Source: Streptomyces sp. NBC_01260
GTDB taxonomy: Bacteria; Actinomycetota; Actinomycetes; Streptomycetales; Streptomycetaceae
Direction: 5' to 3'
NCBI RefSeq assembly: GCF_036226405.1
Contig: NZ_CP108464.1
Span: 3,906,001 to 3,970,000 of the forward strand
Length of the DNA: 64,000 nucleotides
This document shows, piece by piece, positions 16,921-25,125 of this stretch (within the stretch, counting starts at the first letter, position 1; each line of letters begins with the position of its first letter). The notes under the pieces were generated by a model. That model made no database searches, was not told where the DNA came from, and saw nothing but the letters and a program-made list of their open reading frames with translations. The position numbers and the translations under genes are program-made.

Positions 16921-19692
16921 GTGAGACAGGTCTCACGCGCGCTGACGGCTGCCTTGGCGGCCGTGGCGCTGGCGGCGGGTGTGCCGGGGCCGGCGCACGC
17001 GCAACCGGCCGCCGAGCCCATACCCGGCGCGCCGCCGGGCGCCTCCGGGGAGCGGCTGCCGGAGGGGTGGCGTGTCGAGGGTGGGGAGCTGGTCTGGAGC
17101 TCGCCCGAGCCCGTGGGCATGGGCGGCGCCCCGGTCGAGTTCCGCTCGGGGAAGCACACCCTCGGCGTCGCGGAGCCCTCCCCCGACCAACGCACCTTCC
17201 GGCTCCGCCTCGACAGGGCGAAGATCGGCCGGGCGAGCGAACTCCAGGTGGTCGCCGGTTCGCGGCGGCTGGACGCCGCAGGGGCGGACCAGGCACCCGG
17301 TCAGCGACGCTCGACGGCCTTGGCGGTGCCCCAGGAGCCGTTCCCCGCCAACCCGGTCGACCCCGGTGTCGCCGGTAAGTACCGCACCACCAGCGGTGAG
17401 TACGTCCTGAAGTCGGTGAGGCTGCCGGGCTACGCCGAGCCCGTGGAGATGCGTGCCACGGTCGTCGGCCCGACGGACGCGCCGGGGAAGCGACCGCTGG
17501 CGCTCTTCCTCCACGGCCGCAGCGCCACCTGCTACGAGCCCGGCAAGAACAGTGCGGGCATGCAGTGGCCGTGCAAGCCGGGCCACAAGGCGGTCCCGAG
17601 CTACCGCGGCTTTCTGCACGACCAGAAGCGCCTGGCGTCCCAGGGCTATGTGACGGTTTCCATCTCCGCGAACGGTGTCAACGCGCAGGACGGCCGCGCG
17701 GCCGACTTCGGGGCGCAGGCCCGTTCGTCCCTGGTGCGCCGGCACCTCGCCCGCTGGGCGGCGTGGGGCGCGAACCCCGCGAAGGCCCCCGAGGCCGTGC
17801 GCGCGACGGAGCCCGCGGACCTGTCGAAAGTGCTCCTGGTCGGCCACTCCCGGGGCGGCGAGGGCGTCAACCGGGCGGCCCTCGACAGCGTCTCCCCGCC
17901 GCCGCCCGCCGAGGACGGCTACCGGGGCCCGGTGGGCTGGCGGATCCGCGGCACCGTGCTGATCGGCCCCACCATCTTCGGCCAGAACCCCACACCCGAC
18001 GTGCCCTCCATGACCATCCTGCCGGGCTGTGACGGCGATGTGAGCGACCTCCAGGGCCAGATCTACCTCGACGGCACCCGGGGCATCGGCCGGGGCACGG
18101 CGCTGCACAGCGCGGTGTACATGGTCGGCGCCAACCACAACTTCTTCAACACGGAGTGGACGCCCGGCCAGGCCGAGGCCCCGGCAGCCGACGACTTCTG
18201 GGACGACGAGAACAACCCGGACCCGGTCTGCTCGGCACAGGCCAGGACCCGCCTGAGCGCCAAGCAGCAGCAGACGGCGGGCACCACCTATATCGCCGCC
18301 GCCGCGCGGCTCTTCCTCGCGGGCGACGACCGGGTCCGCCCGCTGCTCGACGGTTCCGACCGGCGCGCACCCTCGGCCGGCCCCGCCCGGGTCCTGACCC
18401 ACGCCGTCGGCGGCCACCGCACCCCGGCGATCCGGCCCGACGACCCGCTCTCGGTGACGAACGGGCGCGTGTGCCGGCAGATCACCACGAGCACCACCCG
18501 GGCCTGCAGGCCGGACTCCGACCCCGGCAGGTCGCCGCACTTCGCGTCCTGGGCGGACACCACCAGCGAGCCGGGCCGCAACGCGGTCACGGCCCGCTGG
18601 ACCAAACCGGGCACCCCGGTCCGGCTGACGCCGGAGCGCGCCTTCTCGCTGGCGGGCTCCGACGCGCTCGCCCTGCGGGTGATCGTGCCGCCGAACACCC
18701 GGGGCACCCGGCTCGACATCGCCCTCACCGACACCTCCGGCAAGCGGGTGAGGCTCGGTCAGGTCACCGTCGACGGCCTTCCCGGCTCCGCATCGACGGC
18801 CGCACACTGGGCGCGTGAGGTCCGCGTCCCGCTGAAGGCCGCCGTCAGCGCCGGTGCCGACCTGAAGCGGACGCAGTCGCTGGAGCTCACCCCGCGCAGC
18901 AGCTCCGGCGAGTTCTGGCTGATGGACGCCTGGGGCTGGCGCCCCGGCACCCCGGCGGTACGCCCCGTCGCGCTCCCGCGTGTCGACATCGGCAGACTGA
19001 CGGTCAAGGAGGGCGACTCCGGCACCCGCACCTACCACGTGCCCGTCCACGTCACCGGCAAGGGCACCGGCGTGGTCAAGCTCGCCGTCCGCGACCCGGA
19101 GACCTACACGTCCACCGTCCGTACCGTGACGGTGAAGGCCGGTGGCTCCGTGGGCGTGTCGATCACGGTCAAGGGCAACTCCCGCTACAACTACGACCTC
19201 CGCCACGAGGTCGCGGCCAAGGCCGTGCGCGGCACGGCGGTCGGCGGCGCCTTCGGGGGCGTGCTCGTCGAGAACGACGACCCCATGCCCACGGTCAGCG
19301 TGACCCCGGTCGCCGACTCGGTCACCGAGGGCCAGAAGCTCACCTGGAAGGTAGCGCTCTCCCAGCCCGCCGACACCACCATCGAGACGCGGTTCGACCT
19401 CATGCCGGTGAACGAGGGCACGGAGCTGTCCACGAAGGACGTCGACGAGGAATGGCTCTCCGGGCTCGGCGAGTCCGCCGACCCGGAGCGGCCCCTGTCC
19501 ACGGACAGTCCCTCCCTCTGGGCGTCCGTCCCCAAGGGCGAGACGAGCACCGAAGTGTCCGTGCCCACGGTCACCGACGCGCTGACCGAGTCGCAGGAAT
19601 CCCTGCGGATGCAGGTGTACATCCTCAAGGAGAACGAGTGGCTGGAGGGCCCCCTCCTCACGGGGAAGGTCACGGACGCGCGCCAGGGCTGA
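16921..19692 (+). CDS. Secreted alpha/beta-hydrolase (lipase-like) with Calx-beta-like C-terminus
   Basis: A 923-residue protein. GTG 16921 follows a GAGGAG site and gives a clean Sec signal (VRQVSRALTAALAAVALAAG ... AHA). The hydrolase core spans about residues 170-520: LALFLHGRS oxyanion loop, VLLVGHSRGGEG nucleophile elbow with the catalytic Ser, and MVGANHNFFNTEW carrying the probable catalytic His. Beta-rich domains follow, the last (MPTVSVTPVADSVTEGQKLT) typical of Calx-beta repeats that bind Ca or carbohydrate. It is probably an extracellular lipase or esterase. The 11-bp repeats upstream and the hairpin downstream suggest a single-gene unit. Confidence 0.8.
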   Translation: MRQVSRALTAALAAVALAAGVPGPAHAQPAAEPIPGAPPGASGERLPEGWRVEGGELVWSSPEPVGMGGAPVEFRSGKHTLGVAEPSPDQRTFRLRLDRAKIGRASELQVVAGSRRLDAAGADQAPGQRRSTALAVPQEPFPANPVDPGVAGKYRTTSGEYVLKSVRLPGYAEPVEMRATVVGPTDAPGKRPLALFLHGRSATCYEPGKNSAGMQWPCKPGHKAVPSYRGFLHDQKRLASQGYVTVSISANGVNAQDGRAADFGAQARSSLVRRHLARWAAWGANPAKAPEAVRATEPADLSKVLLVGHSRGGEGVNRAALDSVSPPPPAEDGYRGPVGWRIRGTVLIGPTIFGQNPTPDVPSMTILPGCDGDVSDLQGQIYLDGTRGIGRGTALHSAVYMVGANHNFFNTEWTPGQAEAPAADDFWDDENNPDPVCSAQARTRLSAKQQQTAGTTYIAAAARLFLAGDDRVRPLLDGSDRRAPSAGPARVLTHAVGGHRTPAIRPDDPLSVTNGRVCRQITTSTTRACRPDSDPGRSPHFASWADTTSEPGRNAVTARWTKPGTPVRLTPERAFSLAGSDALALRVIVPPNTRGTRLDIALTDTSGKRVRLGQVTVDGLPGSASTAAHWAREVRVPLKAAVSAGADLKRTQSLELTPRSSSGEFWLMDAWGWRPGTPAVRPVALPRVDIGRLTVKEGDSGTRTYHVPVHVTGKGTGVVKLAVRDPETYTSTVRTVTVKAGGSVGVSITVKGNSRYNYDLRHEVAAKAVRGTAVGGAFGGVLVENDDPMPTVSVTPVADSVTEGQKLTWKVALSQPADTTIETRFDLMPVNEGTELSTKDVDEEWLSGLGESADPERPLSTDSPSLWASVPKGETSTEVSVPTVTDALTESQESLRMQVYILKENEWLEGPLLTGKVTDARQG

Positions 19693-19748
19693 CGCCCGGG
19701 GTCCGCGTCCCGCGCTGACGGTGCCCGAGCGCACCACCTGGACCTGAT

Positions 19749-19779
19749 GGCACCGGCCCCCGCCACGGGGGCCGGTGCC
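19749..19779 (+). terminator. Strong hairpin downstream of the lipase gene
   Basis: GGCACCGGCCCCCG and its complement form a 13-14 bp GC stem with a short loop, about 55 bp after the stop and between the convergent lipase and TetR genes. It could serve both directions. Confidence 0.75.
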
Positions 19780-19900
19780 ATCGGCGTGAGGGGGCCGCGC
19801 GGGGGCCCGGGAATTCGGTGGCGCCCCCGCCCAGGGCTCGCGCGGCTGGAAGCCCGTCTCGGCCTCCGGGCAGCCCTGTTGGAAGTACGGGCGGGGGGGG

Positions 19901-20551
19901 TCACGGGGCGTTCCAGAGATCCCTCAGCTCCGCCCAGGTGGGCGGGCCGACCGGCTGGATGCCCGTGTTCGCGGGGTTCCGAAGACCGCTCAGGACGAGG
20001 TCCAGGTAGCGCAGGTGCAGTTCGACCGCGCGCTCGGTGGTCGTGGGCAGGCGGGCGTTGAGGTGGGCGAGCAGCAGCAGGAGGTCGGCCGAGCTGAAGT
20101 CCGGGCGTAGTGCGCCGGACCGGTGGGCGGCGTCGACCAGGACGTCGAGTGCCGCCCGGAGGCAGTCGTCCGCGGCGTCCACTTCGTCGGTGGCGGGCAG
20201 GCGGCCCCCTATGAGGGGGAGGAGGGAGCCGGTGCCGGTGGCGGACAGCGTCGCTCGCAGGAAGGCGACGAGTGCGGCCCAGGGGTCGGGGTGGTCGGCC
20301 ATGGCGGTGCGGGCCAGGGAGGCCAGCTCGTTCATGCCCTCCACACGCAGCGCCTGGGCCAGGTCCTCCTTGGCGGGGTAGCGCCGGTAGAGACTGCCCA
20401 TGCCCACGCCGGCACGGCGGGCGACCTCCGAGACGGGGGCGTCCCAGCCGTGTTCGGCGAAGACTTCACGTGCCGCACGCAGGATCCGCTCGTCGTTGCG
20501 GTCGGCTTCCTTCTGGCGTCCGCGGGGCGGTCCGGTGCGGTCGGCGCGCAT
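19901..20551 (-). CDS. TetR-family transcriptional regulator
   Basis: A 216-residue protein. Residues 18-65 form the TetR DNA-binding domain (ERILRAAREVFAEHGWDAPV, then VARRAGVGMGSLYRRYPAKE); the C-terminal helices form the ligand pocket. It lies 60 bp after the MFS gene on the same strand, so the two are likely co-transcribed and the regulator represses both. The 17-bp palindrome at 22319 is its likely operator. Confidence 0.9.
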   Translation of the reverse strand: MRADRTGPPRGRQKEADRNDERILRAAREVFAEHGWDAPVSEVARRAGVGMGSLYRRYPAKEDLAQALRVEGMNELASLARTAMADHPDPWAALVAFLRATLSATGTGSLLPLIGGRLPATDEVDAADDCLRAALDVLVDAAHRSGALRPDFSSADLLLLLAHLNARLPTTTERAVELHLRYLDLVLSGLRNPANTGIQPVGPPTWAELRDLWNAP

Positions 20552-20611
20552 GCTCGTGCTCCTTCGGTGCGGCAGTCAACGCGGTCCTGCCCCGTGGGCG
20601 GGCTGACTGGG

Positions 20612-22111
20612 TCAGTGCGGGTTGCTGAGGACCGGAGCCGGTGCTGCCAGTGCTGCCACGGTGGGCTCGGTCGTGGGCTCCTCGTGGTGCGGGCGGATGC
20701 GCAGGGCCCCGACGAGCAGGATACCGAGGGCACCGAGCGCGGCGGCGACCCAGAAACCCACCGTGAAGGCCTTCTCGGCGGGCACGGGCGTGCCGTCCAC
20801 GGTGAAGGTCTGCAGGAAGCCGACGGAGAGCTGGCTGCCCACGGCGCTGCCGACGGTCCGGATGACGGTGTTCAGCCCGTTGCCCGCGGCGATCTCGCGG
20901 CGCGGCACGAGGGCCGCGACCAGGTCGGCGAGTGCCGCGTACCCGTAGCCCGCACCGAGGCCGATCAGGCAGAACCACAGGGCGAGCTGCGTCGGGGAGC
21001 CGTGGAAGAACGCGGTGAGCACGGCTCCCGACGTCATCAGCGTCATGCATGCGGCCAGGGGCGCCCGGGCGCCGAGCCGCCCACGCAGCCAGTGCGCGGT
21101 CCGCCCGGCCAGGACGACGCAGACCGAACTGGGCAGCACCAGCAGTGCGGCCTGGACGATGGTCAGGCCGCCTCCGTAGGAGGCCGCCGGGCGGAGCGCG
21201 GGCGGCAGACCGTTGGGCAGCTGCAGCAGCTGCGGGACCAGGACGTAGAAGAAGAACGGCACGACACCGATCAGCAGCGCCGCGAGGTTGGTGACGAGCA
21301 TCGGCAGATGGGTGATGTGCCGGAGGTCGAGGATCGGGTCGGACCGGCGGGCCGACACCACACCGAGTACGGCGAAGAGCGCCACGGCGGCCGCGAAGAG
21401 CGACAGCACTCCGGCGGAGAGCCAGCCCCACTTCGTGCCTTCGGTGATCGCCAGGAGCAGGGCGACGAGCCCGCCGGCCAGGAGGACGGCCCCGGGCACG
21501 TCGACGCGCTTGCTGTGCCGTTCGGGGCTTTCCGGCACCCAGGCGATGACCATGAGGGTCGCCAGGGCGATGAACACCGCTTCGACGCCGAACATCCAGC
21601 GCCACGAGGTGTGCTGGATGATCAGGGCGCCCAGGACCAGCCCGATGCCCGCGCCGCCGCCGAGCATGGCGGCGGTGGTGCCGAAACTGGAGGCGATCCG
21701 TTCCCGGGGCATCGCTTCGCGGACGATGGCGAGGGCCAGCGGGAGCGAGGCCATGGAGGCGCCTTGCACCGCGCGCATCGCGATGAGGAAGCCGATGTTC
21801 GGGGCGGCGGCGCCCCCGAGGGTGCTCGCGAGGAATACGAGCAGGACGATCACGAGGAGCCGTCGGTGGCCGTACTTGTCGCCGAGCAGGCTCAGTACGG
21901 GGGTGAGGACGGCCCCGCCGAGCAGGAATGCGGTGATCAGCCATCCGGCCGTGGCGGTGTCGGTGTGCAGGCGTTGCGCGAGCACGGACATCGCGGGAAT
22001 GACCAGGGTCTGCATCAGCGAGAAGCAGCCCACCGCGGCAAGCAGTGCCGCCAGCACCAAGTTCGGCCGCGATGCCATCGCGCCGCGGTGCTGGGTTCTG
22101 TTGTCGTCCAC
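20612..22111 (-). CDS. DHA2-type MFS multidrug exporter
   Basis: A 499-residue, roughly 14-helix transporter of the EmrB/QacA group. LLGDKYGHRRLL is the loop 2-3 signature and GGGAGIGLVLGALI resembles antiporter motif C. It would export hydrophobic drugs with proton influx. The start is GTG 22111, with an AAGGAG site just upstream (complement of 22118-22123); longer versions read into uncharged low-complexity codons without a ribosome site. It is first in an operon with the TetR gene. Confidence 0.88.
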   Translation of the reverse strand: MDDNRTQHRGAMASRPNLVLAALLAAVGCFSLMQTLVIPAMSVLAQRLHTDTATAGWLITAFLLGGAVLTPVLSLLGDKYGHRRLLVIVLLVFLASTLGGAAAPNIGFLIAMRAVQGASMASLPLALAIVREAMPRERIASSFGTTAAMLGGGAGIGLVLGALIIQHTSWRWMFGVEAVFIALATLMVIAWVPESPERHSKRVDVPGAVLLAGGLVALLLAITEGTKWGWLSAGVLSLFAAAVALFAVLGVVSARRSDPILDLRHITHLPMLVTNLAALLIGVVPFFFYVLVPQLLQLPNGLPPALRPAASYGGGLTIVQAALLVLPSSVCVVLAGRTAHWLRGRLGARAPLAACMTLMTSGAVLTAFFHGSPTQLALWFCLIGLGAGYGYAALADLVAALVPRREIAAGNGLNTVIRTVGSAVGSQLSVGFLQTFTVDGTPVPAEKAFTVGFWVAAALGALGILLVGALRIRPHHEEPTTEPTVAALAAPAPVLSNPH

Positions 22112-22318
22112 TGACGACTCCTTCTGAGGTTGAGGGGCGGCAGCACGCCGCGTGGGAGCGGGGCGGTCCGCCCGGCATGGGTCCGGCCGCCGTCCCGGGC
22201 GCCGTTGTGACGGCGGCTGGGCAGCGGGCCCGGAGGCGTCACGACCGCGCGTGAACCGCGTGCGCCGCACTCTCACGCCACGACTGTCATGCCGCCCGGC
22301 AGGTGGACTCGAATTTAT

Positions 22319-22335
22319 CGGAGCGGAGCGCTCCG
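22319..22335. promoter_or_regulatory. 17-bp palindrome CGGAGCG-GAG-CGCTCCG, putative TetR operator
   Basis: Perfect 7-bp arms around 3 bp, extended by A/T-rich flanks (AATTTAT to the left, TTCAAATTT to the right) that are unusual in this GC-rich DNA. It lies about 210 bp upstream of the MFS start. The size and symmetry fit a TetR-family operator. Confidence 0.55.
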
Positions 22336-22348
22336 TTCAAATTTGCCT

Positions 22349-22608
22349 GATCAGCCGGACACCGAGGAGATCGTCGACGCGTACGCGAAGAACCCGGCGT
22401 ACAGCGATCGGCGTACAGCGATGTCCGCCGGTTCGCCCGTGCCGTCGCCGCCGGCACCGTCGAGTACGTCGCCGCCTGGGACAACCGGACCGCACGCGCC
22501 CTCAGCCGGCTCGTACTCGACCCGCCCTGCCTCCACGCCCGGTGCCACCTGCGCGACGACGAAAGGGTCTTCGCCCTCGCCGGCCTTCACGGCGTCCTGC
22601 CCGGGTAG
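22349..22608 (+). pseudogene. Small gene disrupted by a 14-bp tandem duplication
   Basis: The 14-mer CGGCGTACAGCGAT occurs twice in a row (22395-22408, 22409-22422) and shifts the frame. Removing one copy gives a continuous reading: DAYAKNPAYSDVRRFARAVA, then VEYVAAWDNRTARALSRLVL, then CHLRDDERVFALAGLHGVLP and a stop. The end resembles the C-terminal segment of WYL-type ligand-binding domains, but the match is short. No clear start was found. Confidence 0.5.
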
Positions 22609-22703
22609 CCGGGATCCTCGTCGCGACTCGATGTCCGGCCGGCCACCGCGGCGGGGCCCCCGCGACCGAGCGCCGGACCGGACCGCCACTACGATCGCCG
22701 ACC

Positions 22704-23627
22704 ATGGACTGGGTCGAGCGCACCGCGCAGTTGCGGCAGTGGACGAGGAGCGGAGCGCGGGCTCCGCACAAACCGTTGCTGTTCCTGTACGCACTCAGCC
22801 GGTTCCAGCAGGACGCCGACGAGGAGCTGCGGTACAGCGCGGTGGAGGAGGACCTGGGGCGACTGCTCGCCGAGTACGGTCCCGGGAACCGGACGACCCC
22901 CGCCTATCCCTTCCATCATCTGGTGAGTGACGGCGTGTGGGAGGTGCGTACCGAGCGCGGGCCCGGCAGTCCCGGGACCGGGGTCAGGGAACTGCGCGCG
23001 ACCGGCGCCGCCGGCCGCCTGACGCCGGAGCTGCGGGCGGCGCTGCGGCGGGAGCCGTCCCTGTTCGGCCGGATGGCACGGGTGCTGCTCGATCTGAACT
23101 TCCCGCCCTCGCTCCACGGCGAGCTGTGCGAAGCCGTCGGCCTGGAGCTGGAGGAGGCCGAGACCGGAGTGCTCCCGGCCGCGCGCAGGCGGCGGGACCG
23201 GCGGATGCGGGAGACGGTCCTGACTGCGTACGAGTACCAGTGCGCCTTCTGCGGGTACGACGGCAGGATCGGCGCGGTGCCGGTCGGGCTTGAGGCCGCC
23301 CATGTGCGCTGGTGGGCGTTCGACGGACCGGACGACGTCGAGAACGGGCTGTGCCTGTGCTCACTGCACCACAAGCTGTTCGACAAAGGCGTACTCGGCC
23401 TCGGCGAGGGCGAGGGCGAGGGCGAGGGCCACCGCGAGGGCGAGGGTCACCGCATCCTGGTCTCGCAGAGCTTCGTCGGCCGCAGCACGGCCGCCCGCGA
23501 GCACGTCATCACGCTCGCCGGCCGTCCGGTCATCGGCCCCCAGCCGGGCATCCGTCCCATCGCCGCCACCCACCGTTCCTGGCACACCGGCCAGGTCTTC
23601 CACGGCAGCCCGCGCCCCGCGGCGTAG
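22704..23627 (+). CDS. SprMcrA-like phosphorothioate-dependent HNH restriction endonuclease
   Basis: A 307-residue protein. The N-terminus (RAPHKPLLFLYALSRFQQD, then AYPFHHLVSDGVWEV) matches the sulfur-binding domain of ScoMcrA/SprMcrA-type enzymes, which recognise phosphorothioate-modified DNA. The C-terminal half is an HNH nuclease: CAFCGYD zinc pair, LEAAHVRWWAFDGPDDVENG, and LCSLHHKLFDKG. Such enzymes cut foreign DNA carrying Dnd-type sulfur modification (type IV restriction). An acidic Gly-Glu tract (GEGEGEGEGHREGEGH) is inserted just after the HNH core. No dnd genes are in the window, as expected for a host that restricts rather than makes the modification. ATG 22704 is the first start in frame with this domain. 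Confidence 0.75.
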   Translation: MDWVERTAQLRQWTRSGARAPHKPLLFLYALSRFQQDADEELRYSAVEEDLGRLLAEYGPGNRTTPAYPFHHLVSDGVWEVRTERGPGSPGTGVRELRATGAAGRLTPELRAALRREPSLFGRMARVLLDLNFPPSLHGELCEAVGLELEEAETGVLPAARRRRDRRMRETVLTAYEYQCAFCGYDGRIGAVPVGLEAAHVRWWAFDGPDDVENGLCLCSLHHKLFDKGVLGLGEGEGEGEGHREGEGHRILVSQSFVGRSTAAREHVITLAGRPVIGPQPGIRPIAATHRSWHTGQVFHGSPRPAA

Positions 23628-23789
23628 CGCCCGGCCGAGACCCCCGGAGGCACCCGCCCCATACGGCCCGAGCCGGGCCTGCCGCCCCACGCGACCGGAC
23701 CGATCCGCTGCGGTGAACGCCGTTCCAGGTCCAGCGGGCGACGGCGATCGGCACCGCTGCGACATCAGCGGTCGGGCACCGCTCCGGCG

Positions 23790-24485
23790 TCAGCGGTCGC
23801 CCACGAGCGCGAAGGCGAACGCCAGCCGCCGGTCGACCCAGTCCGCTTTCACGGTGACCTGCGCACTGCCCTCCGAGACCATCACCACCTCGCCGTCCAC
23901 GGTCCATTCGAGCGTCCGCGGCCTGGACGGCTGATCGCCGCCCTCCGCACCGAAGTCCGCGAGCGCCCCCACCAGCCCGATGGCCGCCTTGACGGCGACA
24001 CGTCCGACGGCTTCCTTCGCGGAGTCACCGGCCGCCCACTCGTTGCGGCCCACGATCTCGGGGTGTCCGGGCTGGTCGATGCGCCAGGTGTGCCGGAAGG
24101 GCCGCCGCGGCGGTATCCGGCGCAGCGTCCCCAGGACCCCGCCCTGCCCGTCGCGCACCACATGGTGCCGCTCCCCGTCCACTTCCCGGGCCTCGTCGAC
24201 GTAGCAGAGCAACTGCCGCGCCTCCGGGTCCTCGTACAGGGTGAGGCCGGTGGCCGACGGTCCGGCGGCGGCGCGCGAGGCGGGGGCGAGGTAGGCGCAG
24301 GGGGCGTTGACCCGGAAGTCCTTGCCGCCCTTGGGGACGCGTACCGCACGCGGTCCGCGAACGCCCTTCTTGCGCTTGACGGTTACCGGCTTCTCCTCGC
24401 TGCTGACCACGAAGGTGCGGACGTCCGCCCATGCCACCGGCTCCACCGGCGGCTCCTCGGTCTTCCTGCTTCTGCCGAACGCCAC
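23790..24485 (-). CDS. Conserved hypothetical protein
   Basis: A 231-residue protein of no recognised enzyme family. It has a Lys/Arg-rich patch (PVTVKRKKGVRGPRAVRVPK), a beta-rich middle (LRRIPPRRPFRHTWRIDQPG) that could suggest a tubby/LURP-like barrel, and an Ala-rich helix at about 155-175. It has no signal peptide or clear membrane segment. It converges on the HNH endonuclease gene and is divergent from the sequence leading to the TerD gene. Tubby-like is a guess from the spacing of basic and aromatic residues only. Confidence 0.6.
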   Translation of the reverse strand: MAFGRSRKTEEPPVEPVAWADVRTFVVSSEEKPVTVKRKKGVRGPRAVRVPKGGKDFRVNAPCAYLAPASRAAAGPSATGLTLYEDPEARQLLCYVDEAREVDGERHHVVRDGQGGVLGTLRRIPPRRPFRHTWRIDQPGHPEIVGRNEWAAGDSAKEAVGRVAVKAAIGLVGALADFGAEGGDQPSRPRTLEWTVDGEVVMVSEGSAQVTVKADWVDRRLAFAFALVGDR

Positions 24486-24621
24486 CGCTGCTCCCCCTGG
24501 TCACTCATTCCTCAGCACCCGAGCCTACGACCCCGGCGCGCCCGGCAGCCGGTGACACCGATCCGCAGGGTCCCTTCCGGCCGGTCCGTGATGATCAGAA
24601 CGGGCGAACCGTGCAGGCCCG

Positions 24622-24996
24622 GTGTCCTGGACTCCGAGGCGCGGTCGCGCTTCGGAGGCTGAGCAGCGGGAGACCGGAGACGGGCCGGGACGCAGGTTGC
24701 TCACGGTCGACGGAGGACCCACCCTCGAACTCCGCCTCTGGTGCGGAACATGCCCGTTCCTGTTCCGCCGGCCGGAAGCCGCCCGGCAGGCATGGTCGCA
24801 GGAGCGGCTCACCGGCGGACGGGCCGATCCGGACGACTGCGGCGTGATCGATGCGTTCGGTGCGCTGCTGCCGCAGGGCGACCACCGGCCGGCCGGGACG
24901 CTCAGGGGCCGACTGCGGCGCTCAGCCGCAGCGGATCCCACCGGGTCTCAGCGGATCTCGGGCGGGCTCGGTGCAGCACGCACCCGGAGTTCATGA
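24622..24996 (+). pseudogene. Possible truncated hypothetical gene
   Basis: The residues LLTVDGGPTLELRLWCGTCP, FLFRR and VIDAFGALLPQGDH read like the N-terminus of a longer actinobacterial hypothetical family I recall, but the frame degenerates after about residue 95 into Arg/Ala-rich sequence and stops. No ribosome site is evident. It is either a truncated relic or chance. The stretch 24486-25125 otherwise holds only the promoter region of the TerD gene. Confidence 0.35.
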
Positions 24997-25125
24997 TTCC
25001 TTCACGCCTCCTCCTTCCGGACGTTACCGTTCTCCTCGTGTGCAGCGGATTGCGCTGTGTCACGGATCAACATGCTGCCGCTGCCAGGGCGCGTCCCGAC
25101 ACGGCTGCGTGTCTGGGGGGACTGC

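Noticed and set aside
16933..19737. 934-codon open frame antisense to the secreted lipase gene
   Set aside because: It mirrors a gene with a signal peptide and catalytic motifs; composition is Arg/Gly/Val-rich with no domain. It is the usual antisense frame of high-GC DNA.
20123..22114. 663-codon forward frame across the TetR and MFS genes
   Set aside because: Gly/Gln/His/Asp-rich shadow of two well-supported reverse-strand genes.
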